Shown: positions 45,303 to 52,914 of the stretch, one piece after another
How positions within the stretch are numbered: the stretch's first letter is position 1
Layout of the letters: each line of letters opens with the position of its first letter
Assembly: GCF_900476375.1 (NCBI RefSeq)
Contig: NZ_UPPP01000051.1
Location: 62,001-126,000 of the forward strand
Direction of reading: 5' to 3'
Length of the DNA stretch: 64,000 nt
Source of the DNA: Allolucifera butyrica
GTDB lineage: Bacteria; Bacillota; Negativicutes; Sporomusales; UPPP01
The notes under the pieces: generated by a model
What the model was told of the DNA's origin: nothing
Database searches by the model: none
What the model saw: only the letters and a program-made list of their open reading frames with translations
Program-made: the position numbers and the translations under genes

Positions 45303-46583
45303 ATGACGATCAGTATAGAAGAAAAAAAGGTGTTGCGGGACCTGGCCAAGCAGGTTAATGAGATTTCCCAGAATCCTGTTTGGGATGAAAAAAGAACTCT
45401 ATGGAAACAAAAAAATTCATTAAGAAAAGTTAGACCGCTTATTTTATGCACCCTGCCGGAAGAAGCCTGGATGGAAATCATCCCCGAATCTCAATTGCAG
45501 GTGAAGGAGCCGTTGTTAAAAACATACGAATGGGAATTGAGAAAGCGGATTTACCGTTGGGAAAAAATCAAGGATGATGAAATAATCAATAATACTGTTT
45601 ATGTACCGGTTCAAAGAAATTTAACTGACTGGATGGAGGGCCACGTTAGGCCGCATAGCGCATCGGCCAATCAGGCGGCAAAGTTTACTCCCTGTATCAA
45701 TGAATGGAGCGACTTTAAAAAAATGAAATTTCCCCAAATGGAGGTAGACTGGAAGACTACCGATCAAAACTTTGACCGCGTGCTGGATGTTTTCGGAGAT
45801 ACTCTCCATGTCATTAAGGGGGAACCTTTTTATGCGGCAACGGACCGTGAGGTCATGGGCTGGGGCAACAGTCTTATTGACGTTTTATGCGAATTGCGGG
45901 GATTAGAAAATATTTTTTACGATTTTGTAAATGAACCGGAGTTCATTCATGAGGCAATGGAATTCTTAAAACAAGGTACGATGAAATATCTGGACGATTT
46001 GGAAAAGAACAATCTCCTAATGCTGAATAATAATGACTTTCTATTTAATTCAAACAGTCCGTGTGGATCCAACGGATTAGGGTGTACCGATGAATTACCG
46101 CAAGCGGGGTTTAATCCGGACCACGTTACTACCGGGCATTTGTGGGGATATTTTATGGCGCAGGAGTTAACCAATGTTTCTCCCGCTATGGTGGAAGAAT
46201 TTATCCTGCCCTACCAAAGGGAGGTCGCACAAAAATTTGGACTGAATTGCTATGGCTGTTGCGAGAAACTTGATAAAAAGTACGATATCATTCTGAAGCA
46301 TATCCCGAATTTACGGGAAGTGGCGGTAAGCCTGGTATCGGATCTACAAATTGCGGCGGAAAAGCTGAAAGATAAATATGTCTATTCGTGGAGACCCCAT
46401 CCTACGAGTATGATTTCGCTGTATGATGAAAATTACATAAGAGGTGAAATAGCAAGAGCCTTTGAAATTACCAAGGACTGTCATGTCATCGTATGTCTGA
46501 GAGATACCCAAACGCTGCATGGGGAGCCTTACCGGGCTTCAAGGTGGACGGAAATCGCCATGGAACTGGCAAAGAACTTTTAA
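45303..46583 (+). CDS. UroD-family protein, long form
   Basis: 426 residues from ATG 45303 (AGGGAG 8 bases before). It shares the UroD-type barrel; FGLNCYGCCEKLDKK gives likely Zn ligands, and WRPHPTSMISLYDEN and VCLRDTQTLHGEPYR mark the C-terminus. Probably a substrate-specific partner of the MtaA-like protein upstream. Its substrate is unknown; proteins of this type occur in clusters for methylated compounds in acetogens. Confidence 0.75.
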   Translation: MTISIEEKKVLRDLAKQVNEISQNPVWDEKRTLWKQKNSLRKVRPLILCTLPEEAWMEIIPESQLQVKEPLLKTYEWELRKRIYRWEKIKDDEIINNTVYVPVQRNLTDWMEGHVRPHSASANQAAKFTPCINEWSDFKKMKFPQMEVDWKTTDQNFDRVLDVFGDTLHVIKGEPFYAATDREVMGWGNSLIDVLCELRGLENIFYDFVNEPEFIHEAMEFLKQGTMKYLDDLEKNNLLMLNNNDFLFNSNSPCGSNGLGCTDELPQAGFNPDHVTTGHLWGYFMAQELTNVSPAMVEEFILPYQREVAQKFGLNCYGCCEKLDKKYDIILKHIPNLREVAVSLVSDLQIAAEKLKDKYVYSWRPHPTSMISLYDENYIRGEIARAFEITKDCHVIVCLRDTQTLHGEPYRASRWTEIAMELAKNF

Positions 46584-46626
46584 TTTTGGGAACTGAGCGC
46601 CTCAATAGCCGCATAAATACAATTAA

Positions 46627-46654
46627 GGCCACCCGTCAAACGGGTGGTCTTTTG
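46627..46654. terminator. Terminator between UroD-like and AraC genes
   Basis: GGCCACCCG, loop, CGGGTGGTC then TTTTGG. Serves the plus-strand genes. Confidence 0.7.
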
Positions 46655-46694
46655 GATTGAGCCTTATTTGCATAGTACTAGCTGATAACAGGCG

Positions 46695-47525
46695 CTAGAA
46701 TTGAATACGCCTGAATTGATTCGGGGTCATGCCGGTGTTTTTTTTAAAAGCCCTGATAAAATGAGAGGCATTATTAAAGCCACAGACAAATCCAACATTT
46801 TCAACCGAATCATCCGACATAACCAGCTTTTCCTGTGCTTTTTTCAAACGAACGTTCAACAGATACTCATGGGGGGAACAATTCGTATACTTATTAAACA
46901 GTCTGGTAAAGTAATAGGGTGACAGATTAACCTGCGCTGCCATATCACGGAGCGACAGGTTTTCGGCATAATGCTGGCTTATAAATTCAATCGCCCTGGA
47001 AATGGAATTATTGGAGGCATACGGGAGTCTACTCTGCGTATTGCTTAATTCGCCAAGGATTTGATGAATATAGACAGATGCCTGATGCTCATTAATTACA
47101 TTCCGTTCTACCATAGATAGAAGATTATTTACTGTTTTGTCGATTGTGGAAGAAGTGTCAAACACACTTCCATACCGGTTATAGAGCTGATCACAATATG
47201 CCTGGCTCCCGTTGCCTGAAAAATGAATCCAGCGAAACTTCAATTTGGTAGCAGCCTTGTATAGATGCTGGTATTTGCAGTCCATTAAAATTATATTTCC
47301 GGACGATACAGTTTTATTTTGCCCGCGGTATTCTATATACATTTCCCCATAATCAATCAGCATAAGTAAATACAAGTTTAAAAAATTACGCTGTACTCTG
47401 TAGTCTTCCGTACAGTCGAAAATTCCCGCGTATTGTAAATAATAAAGTACATTTTGGGCAAATTCCGAGGGAATGAGAAAATACATATTTGAGGAGGACA
47501 ATACTCCTTCGTCAGAGATTTCCAT
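46695..47525 (-). CDS. AraC-family regulator
   Basis: 276 residues: N-terminal AraC cupin-like sensor (YLLMLIDYGEMYIEYRG) and C-terminal double helix-turn-helix (LRDMAAQVNLSPYYFTRLF and FVCGFNNASHFIRAFKKNTG). ATG 47525 has GGAGG 8 bases before it. Convergent with the UroD-like genes and divergent from the small ORF and PocR-AraC gene. Confidence 0.85.
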   Translation of the reverse strand: MEISDEGVLSSSNMYFLIPSEFAQNVLYYLQYAGIFDCTEDYRVQRNFLNLYLLMLIDYGEMYIEYRGQNKTVSSGNIILMDCKYQHLYKAATKLKFRWIHFSGNGSQAYCDQLYNRYGSVFDTSSTIDKTVNNLLSMVERNVINEHQASVYIHQILGELSNTQSRLPYASNNSISRAIEFISQHYAENLSLRDMAAQVNLSPYYFTRLFNKYTNCSPHEYLLNVRLKKAQEKLVMSDDSVENVGFVCGFNNASHFIRAFKKNTGMTPNQFRRIQF

Positions 47526-47665
47526 TTCATCAACCTCCACCGCTAATTCCCAGGGCAAGATATGTATATTTTAAGGCAACTCTGTGAAATGACTTATAAA
47601 CAAATTCATTATATACTAGAACCATATTGAGGGCAATAATAATCAAAATTAAGGAGGTCGAATAA

Positions 47666-47737
47666 ATGAAAAATCAGAATTTTAAAATTGTTGAAACTCC
47701 GCAGAGTCTAATGCTGACGCCGTCTGTGATAAATTAA
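47666..47737 (+). CDS. Possible 23-residue ORF before the PocR-AraC gene
   Basis: AAGGAGGTCG lies 6 bases before ATG 47666 (MKNQNFKIVETPQSLMLTPS). The ribosome site is strong. It could be a leader peptide or the start of a lost gene. No family recognised. Confidence 0.35.
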   Translation: MKNQNFKIVETPQSLMLTPSVIN

Positions 47738-47764
47738 GTTTTATCCAAGAGAAAGAGTGATAAT

Positions 47765-49048
47765 ATGGCAGCAGCCTACGAGGATATCAGCTTCGATCTT
47801 GATAAAGTCAAAAAGAGTCTTTACGCCTATAGCCGGTCCACAAATATTGAGAGTTATATCCTTGATATAAAGGGAAAGTTTCTGTATAAAGCGGGTATCA
47901 GTAACAACCTTTGCCAGTTCTGCGGTAAACTTCGCTTGGGACCGTCTTCCCAGACAAGTTGTGCCAGTGTCCATTTATATGGCAGTTACCAGGCAGAAAG
48001 ATTTGGCGGAAAATATATTTATTTTTGTCCCATAGGCATGGTACACTGGGCCTCGCCCTTAACAAGTAACGGCGTCATACAGGCTGTTCTGATCGGCGGG
48101 CCGGTATCCATGCTGGAACCGGAAGAATTCCTGTTGGAAGATATTATGAAACAGAACGGTATTGGCGAATCCCAATTGAAAGATATGAATGCGTATGCGC
48201 AGCAAGTCCCGGTAATCCAGCCTGAAATGGTAAACGACTTGTCGGAGTTATTGTTTTTAGTAGCTACCAGTCTTTCCGCGCATAAAACATCAAAGCGGGA
48301 AGACCAACGCCAGTATCACAAGACCCAGGCGGACATTTCACAGTCGATACAGGATAGTAAGCTTTTGAAAAATAATACAAAGTATCCCTTTGGAAAGGAA
48401 AAAGAACTGCTCTCGAAGATAGCTTTAGGGGATAAAGCCGCTTCGCAAAAAATTTTGAATGAAATACTGGGTTATGTTTTATTTTCGTCAGGTAAAGACT
48501 TTGAAATCATTAAAGCAAGAATACTGGAACTGGTGGTCTTACTTTCCAGGGCCGCTGTCGAAGGCGGCGCCGACTCCTCTGAAATTTTCGGATTAAATTA
48601 TAAATACCTTTCCGATATTAATCATTTAAAAACGGTAGAAGAATTAACCCATTGGCTTTCCAGGATCATGGTAAGATTTACTGATTGTGTATTTAATCTG
48701 GCGGATGTGCGCCATAAAGACGTCCTTTACAAAGCAGTGGACTATATTAAAAGAAATTACATGAAACGGCTGACGCTGGAACAGGTTGCCGGCTATGTAT
48801 ACCTGAGTCCGGGCTACTTCAGCAAAATATTTAAAGATGAAATGAAATGCAGTTTCGTTTCTTATATAAATGCCTTGCGTGTCAAAATTGGCAAAGATCT
48901 TTTGCTGGATGTATCGATTCCGTTGACAGATGTCTCCAGTCTAATTGGTTATGAAGATCAAAGTTACTTTACCAGAGTATTTAAGAAAGAGACCGGAATA
49001 ACTCCGGGAAAATTCCGGGAAGCAAGAGGGCAGCAAATTGCTCGATAA
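47765..49048 (+). CDS. AraC-family regulator with PocR sensory domain, long form
   Basis: 427 residues. PocR domain at about 10-165 (LCQFCGKLRLGPSSQTSCAS, YFCPIGMVHWASPL), a helical middle region, then AraC double helix-turn-helix at the end (LEQVAGYVYLSPGYFSKIF, IGYEDQSYFTRVFKKETG). Similar organisation occurs in regulators of corrinoid methyltransferase and diol genes. It may control the UroD-like genes and formerly the DUF1638 gene after it. Confidence 0.85.
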   Translation: MAAAYEDISFDLDKVKKSLYAYSRSTNIESYILDIKGKFLYKAGISNNLCQFCGKLRLGPSSQTSCASVHLYGSYQAERFGGKYIYFCPIGMVHWASPLTSNGVIQAVLIGGPVSMLEPEEFLLEDIMKQNGIGESQLKDMNAYAQQVPVIQPEMVNDLSELLFLVATSLSAHKTSKREDQRQYHKTQADISQSIQDSKLLKNNTKYPFGKEKELLSKIALGDKAASQKILNEILGYVLFSSGKDFEIIKARILELVVLLSRAAVEGGADSSEIFGLNYKYLSDINHLKTVEELTHWLSRIMVRFTDCVFNLADVRHKDVLYKAVDYIKRNYMKRLTLEQVAGYVYLSPGYFSKIFKDEMKCSFVSYINALRVKIGKDLLLDVSIPLTDVSSLIGYEDQSYFTRVFKKETGITPGKFREARGQQIAR

Positions 49049-49057
49049 GGTGATAAC

Positions 49058-49225
49058 ATGCTTAGACTAAAAGTCATTGCCTGTGATGTTTTGAATAGAG
49101 AAATTTCTTACTTAAGCAGCCAGTCCTGCTGCTATGTTGACGTTACTTTTTTGCATTAAGGCTTACATGATACTCAGGAGAAATTGAAGACCCTTTTACA
49201 GCAGGAAATTGATCAGGTTAATTAA
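49058..49225 (+). pseudogene. DUF1638 relic with a nonsense codon
   Basis: MLRLKVIACDVLNREISYL matches the N-terminus of DUF1638 proteins, common beside corrinoid methyltransferases. TAA at 49157 interrupts FLH-stop-GLHDTQEKLKTLLQQEI in the same frame, where family members have a sense codon. A second stop is at 49223, and 49226-49321 carries a piece in another frame (IELSACKEFNDFFIDAML) of unknown origin. The protein would normally be about 220 residues. Confidence 0.65.
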
Positions 49226-49356
49226 AGAAAAAATTAAGTATATTGAACTGTCGGCTTGTAAAGAATTTAACGATTTTTTTATTGACGCCATGCTGTTTAC
49301 AGAAGAGCAATCGACCCAGTAGTGCCGGTATAATAAATCAGCATAAATTGATAAGG

Positions 49357-49399
49357 AAAGTACAAAAAAACTGAAATATTTTTGATACAAACAATTTAC
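49357..49399 (+). repeat. 43-base direct repeat, copy 1
   Basis: Starts AAAGTACAAAAAAA and ends GATACAAACAATTTAC; about 10 mismatches to copy 2 at 49518-49560. Confidence 0.7.
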
Positions 49400-49442
49400 T
49401 ATATTTTAAAATTACTATATTACACGTATCCCCTATATATAG

Positions 49443-49479
49443 ACCCTGCAGGCACTTTTTATCTGCAGGGTTCTTTTTT
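49443..49479 (+). terminator. Terminator between the repeat copies
   Basis: ACCCTGCAG, 11-base loop, CTGCAGGGT, then TCTTTTTT. Confidence 0.85.
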
Positions 49480-49517
49480 GTGGGTTTAGTGAACTTCATG
49501 AACAGATTATTAATTAA

Positions 49518-49560
49518 AAAGTGCAAAAAAGCGGCAATATTTCCAATACAAACAATAAAC
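49518..49560 (+). repeat. 43-base direct repeat, copy 2
   Basis: AAAGTGCAAAAAAG to AATACAAACAATAAAC. Upstream region of the sugar-binding protein gene; the rest of 49561-49781 shows no gene. Confidence 0.7.
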
Positions 49561-49781
49561 CCTTACATTAATATATAAATATGATGTGTTTAAATTTTCA
49601 TAATATAGAGAATTATATTGATGATTACTCGCGAAGAGGATAATCAATAAGAATTGGTAAGAATGGCTGGAAGGAAAAAATAGAAGTTTTTGATATCTGA
49701 GGGGGTGGTCAAATATATAAGAAGACGTATAGCGAATAGGGTTCAAGAAAAGCACCAAAGTAAAAAAGGGGGAATTTTAGA

Positions 49782-50774
49782 ATGAAAAAGTCTTTATTTT
49801 TGTTGATGGCGTTGGTTTTAATGGTTACTTTGGTAGTTGCCGGCTGCGGTGGTTCCCAACCACAAAGCGATGCCCAAAAGACTCCTGGAAAAATGAGAAT
49901 TGGTGTAATAGTTAAAGCTTTGAACGGCGATTACTGGAAAACCGTAGAAGCCGGGGCAAAAGCTGCAGGTGAAAAATATGGCGCTGATGTCACCGTATTA
50001 GGTCCTAGTGCCGAAACGAATGTTACTGAGCAAATTTCCATGATTGAAGACCAAATTACCAAGAAAGTAAATGCTTTGGTGGTTGCCCCTTCCCAGCCGC
50101 CCAGTGCGATCCCCGCATTTAATAAGGCCAAAGCAGCCAAGATTCCTGTAATATTGCTTGATACGGATGCGAAATGGGATGATAAAGTTTCTTTTGTAGG
50201 TACGGGGAATTATAATGCCGGTAAATTGGGCGGCGAATATTTGGCGAAAAATCTGGTTCATAAAAAAGGCGCTAAAGTATTAATTCTGCGCGGTGCTTTA
50301 GGGGATCCGACCCATGATGAACGCGCCAACGGTTTTATCGAAGCGATAAAAGCAGCCGGGCTTGAAGTAGCCGCTGTTCAACCTGCCAACAGTGAACGCG
50401 CTATGGCCGTAACTGTAATGGAGAACGTTTTGCAAAGCCAGCTGCCGTTTGATGCAGTTTTCTGCACAAATGAGGAAATGGCTCTTGGTGCTGTAAAAGC
50501 GTTAGAAACTGCCGGTAAAAATATTCCTGTTCTTGGGTTCGACGGTTCGCCGGATACTCTTGCTTCGATTGCTGCCGGGCAATTAAACGCAACGATTGCT
50601 CAAAGTCCGTTTAACATGGGATTTAAAAGTGTAGAAGCCGCTATTAAAGCAGCTAAAGGTGAAAAGGTTGACAAACGGATTGATACCGGGACAGAGATTG
50701 TTAATAAAGACAATGTAAAACAAGTACAAGAAGAAGTTAAAAAGCTGGTTGATAAATATACAAGCAATAGTTAG
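49782..50774 (+). CDS. Sugar ABC transporter substrate-binding lipoprotein (RbsB type)
   Basis: 330 residues. Signal peptide with lipobox VVAGC, then a type I periplasmic-binding fold (MRIGVIVKALNGDYWKTVE, ALVVAPSQPPSAIPAF, VPVLGFDGSP-like IPVLGFDGSPDTLAS). It binds a sugar outside the cell. No permease or ATPase gene accompanies it, so it must share a transporter encoded elsewhere or act as a sensor. A hairpin at 50843 follows. Confidence 0.88.
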   Translation: MKKSLFLLMALVLMVTLVVAGCGGSQPQSDAQKTPGKMRIGVIVKALNGDYWKTVEAGAKAAGEKYGADVTVLGPSAETNVTEQISMIEDQITKKVNALVVAPSQPPSAIPAFNKAKAAKIPVILLDTDAKWDDKVSFVGTGNYNAGKLGGEYLAKNLVHKKGAKVLILRGALGDPTHDERANGFIEAIKAAGLEVAAVQPANSERAMAVTVMENVLQSQLPFDAVFCTNEEMALGAVKALETAGKNIPVLGFDGSPDTLASIAAGQLNATIAQSPFNMGFKSVEAAIKAAKGEKVDKRIDTGTEIVNKDNVKQVQEEVKKLVDKYTSNS

Positions 50775-50842
50775 GAAAACCATCCTGGAAAAGGGGGCAA
50801 GCGCTTACTTTCTTTGGAGATAATTCGGATGATGGCTAACGC

Positions 50843-50876
50843 AGTCAGGACCACCCGTTTATCGGTGGTCCTGACT
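50843..50876. terminator. Hairpin between sugar-binding and DeoR genes
   Basis: AGTCAGGACCACC and GGTGGTCCTGACT form a perfect 13-bp stem with an 8-base loop. Shared by convergent genes; T run weak. Confidence 0.7.
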
Positions 50877-50913
50877 GATGTGGGATATTAGCGAAATTAC
50901 CCTAAACTTCGTG

Positions 50914-51660
50914 TTAAACGATATTTAGAACTATATTGTTGCTTTCTATCAGAGCTTTAGCATCTACAGGAATCGAATTATTTGTGAATAAATAATCCAC
51001 TTTGCTTAGAGGGAACAAAACAACCAAACTACGTCGGTTAAACTTGGTTGCATCGGTGAGTAATATAACTTTTTTGGCGGATTCCGCCATAGATTTCACT
51101 GCTTCAGCCCTCATTAGATCACTACTCATAAATCCCGATTCTGCTGAAAACCCGTCGACTCCCACAAAAAGCTTATCTACGTAAAATTCGCCGGCGCACT
51201 TTCTGGTGATGGGGCCTACATTTACCTGAGATTCCTTTTGATACTCGCCGCCAAGTAAGATCATTTTGCAATTAGCGTATTGTCTGATATAAGAGGCAAT
51301 AAAAGCGGAATTGGTGATGATTGTGATATCCCTTTTGTTTTTTGCCAATTCTTCGGCAAAAATAGCGCAGCTGGATCCTGACTCAATCATCACGGTTTCT
51401 CCATTTGAAACTAAGTTGGCGGCCTGTTTAGCAATTTTTTGTTTTATATCATAATTGATTGCGAGGCGATTGTTAATGTCGTCACTGTCATTCAAAACAG
51501 CATAGCCATGTTCCCGGCAAATAAGTCCCTTATCAACTAAGATATCTAAATCCTTACGAATTGTTACCTGAGAAACGCCTAGAAGGTCGGAAAGCTTGGA
51601 CACTTCTATTTTTTTATTTTCATTGATTATATTTAATATCTTAGTCATTCTAGCCGTCAT
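50914..51660 (-). CDS. DeoR-family transcriptional regulator
   Basis: 248 residues. N-terminal HTH (VSKLSDLLGVSQVTIRKDLD) and DeoR sensor domain (SNGETVMIESGSSCAIFAE, DKLFVGVDGFSAESGFMSSD). Such proteins respond to sugar phosphates. ATG 51660 has GGAGGAAA before it. Divergent from the activase-GRE-aldolase genes and probably their repressor. Confidence 0.88.
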   Translation of the reverse strand: MTARMTKILNIINENKKIEVSKLSDLLGVSQVTIRKDLDILVDKGLICREHGYAVLNDSDDINNRLAINYDIKQKIAKQAANLVSNGETVMIESGSSCAIFAEELAKNKRDITIITNSAFIASYIRQYANCKMILLGGEYQKESQVNVGPITRKCAGEFYVDKLFVGVDGFSAESGFMSSDLMRAEAVKSMAESAKKVILLTDATKFNRRSLVVLFPLSKVDYLFTNNSIPVDAKALIESNNIVLNIV

Positions 51661-51762
51661 ATTTTCCTCCATAGAAACGGGATTTCTACTAATTATAGCA
51701 TAATAGTTTTTATTATTACAATAAGTGAATATAACATATTAGTAATACGGATGAAACTATTT

Positions 51763-51778
51763 TATTTACAAATGAAAT
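51763..51778. promoter_or_regulatory. Candidate DeoR site 1
   Basis: TATTTACAAATGAAAT, in the DeoR-activase intergenic region. It matches 52804-52819 at 14 of 16 positions. Confidence 0.45.
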
Positions 51779-51824
51779 GAATTGATTTATGCTGGTTATA
51801 GTATTGAAAAAAGGGATGTGGCCT

Positions 51825-52727
51825 ATGCAGCAAAAGAAAGCGTTACTGTTTAATATACAAAAATTTAGTATCCATGATGGCCCTGGAATTCGAACCGCCG
51901 TATTTTTTAAAGGGTGTCCGCTTAAATGCAATTGGTGCTCCAATCCGGAATCTCAAATGGGGAAAATTCAAATTGCCTGGGATGCCGCAAAATGCATTGG
52001 TTGTAAAAAATGCGTGAAAGGATGTCCGGAAGGAGCTATATCGGAAGGCGAAAACAGGATACTGATCGATAATGAAAAATGCAAGGGATGGCAAGAATGC
52101 ATGAAAGGGTGTCCGGCCAATTGTTTTCAAGTGGAAGGCGAATATAAAGCAGTCGATGAGATTGTCGCGGCAGTGTTAAAGGACCGGGACTTCTATGAGG
52201 AATCAGGGGGAGGCGTTACTTTAACCGGCGGAGAGGTTCTGCAACAAGCGGATGTTGCCATGGAACTTTTAAAGGAATTGAAAAAGCATACCATTCATCG
52301 GGCGGTTGAAACGACCGGTTACACAACTTCCGAGGTATTTGAAAGATTTTTGGCACAGGTTGATTTAGTATTATTTGATTTGAAACACTATGATACGGTC
52401 AAGCACAAAGAGGGGACCGGTGTAGACAATGCTATAATCCTGGAAAATATGAAACTGACTGTGCAAAAAGGCAAGCAAATAATTGCCAGGATTCCCGTGA
52501 TTCCTAAGTTTAACGATAGCCTTCAGGATGCGGCAGGCTTTTGCAGGCTTTTAATGGATGTGGGTATTAAAGAAGTTAATTTGTTACCATTTCATCAATT
52601 TGGCCAAAAAAAATACGAATTACTAGGCATGAAATATAAGCTGAATAATGTGAAGCCGCTTCATCCGGAGGATTTGCAGGATTATCAAAAAGTCTTTCTA
52701 GGTAACGGGTTGGATTGTAAATTTTAA
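51825..52727 (+). CDS. Glycyl-radical enzyme activating protein
   Basis: 300 residues; radical-SAM activase that installs the glycyl radical. Radical-SAM motif CPLKCNWC near residue 37, first ferredoxin cluster CIGCKKCVKGCP. The second cluster reads CKGWQECMKGCPANC, with Trp where a cluster Cys is expected and an extra Cys a little later. VTLTGGEVL and SAM-binding ETTGYT are present. ATG 51825 follows AAGGGATG. It serves the enzyme encoded next. Confidence 0.9.
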   Translation: MQQKKALLFNIQKFSIHDGPGIRTAVFFKGCPLKCNWCSNPESQMGKIQIAWDAAKCIGCKKCVKGCPEGAISEGENRILIDNEKCKGWQECMKGCPANCFQVEGEYKAVDEIVAAVLKDRDFYEESGGGVTLTGGEVLQQADVAMELLKELKKHTIHRAVETTGYTTSEVFERFLAQVDLVLFDLKHYDTVKHKEGTGVDNAIILENMKLTVQKGKQIIARIPVIPKFNDSLQDAAGFCRLLMDVGIKEVNLLPFHQFGQKKYELLGMKYKLNNVKPLHPEDLQDYQKVFLGNGLDCKF

Positions 52728-52803
52728 TTTGAATTATGCCTGTTTTATTTATCTTGTAAACGGTTCTATTTTAAAAATAAGATTATTGCAAATGTAAAAT
52801 ATA

Positions 52804-52819
52804 TATTTACGAATGTAAT
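52804..52819. promoter_or_regulatory. Candidate DeoR site 2
   Basis: TATTTACGAATGTAAT, in the 187-base gap between the activase and glycyl-radical enzyme genes, which implies a second promoter there. Confidence 0.45.
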
Positions 52820-52914
52820 AAAAGCATTTGATCTATGAAATGATAAATGATATTATTTAATTAGCCGATAAATTATTGATTTATATGTAATCAAATGATT
52901 GGGAAGGGATATCA

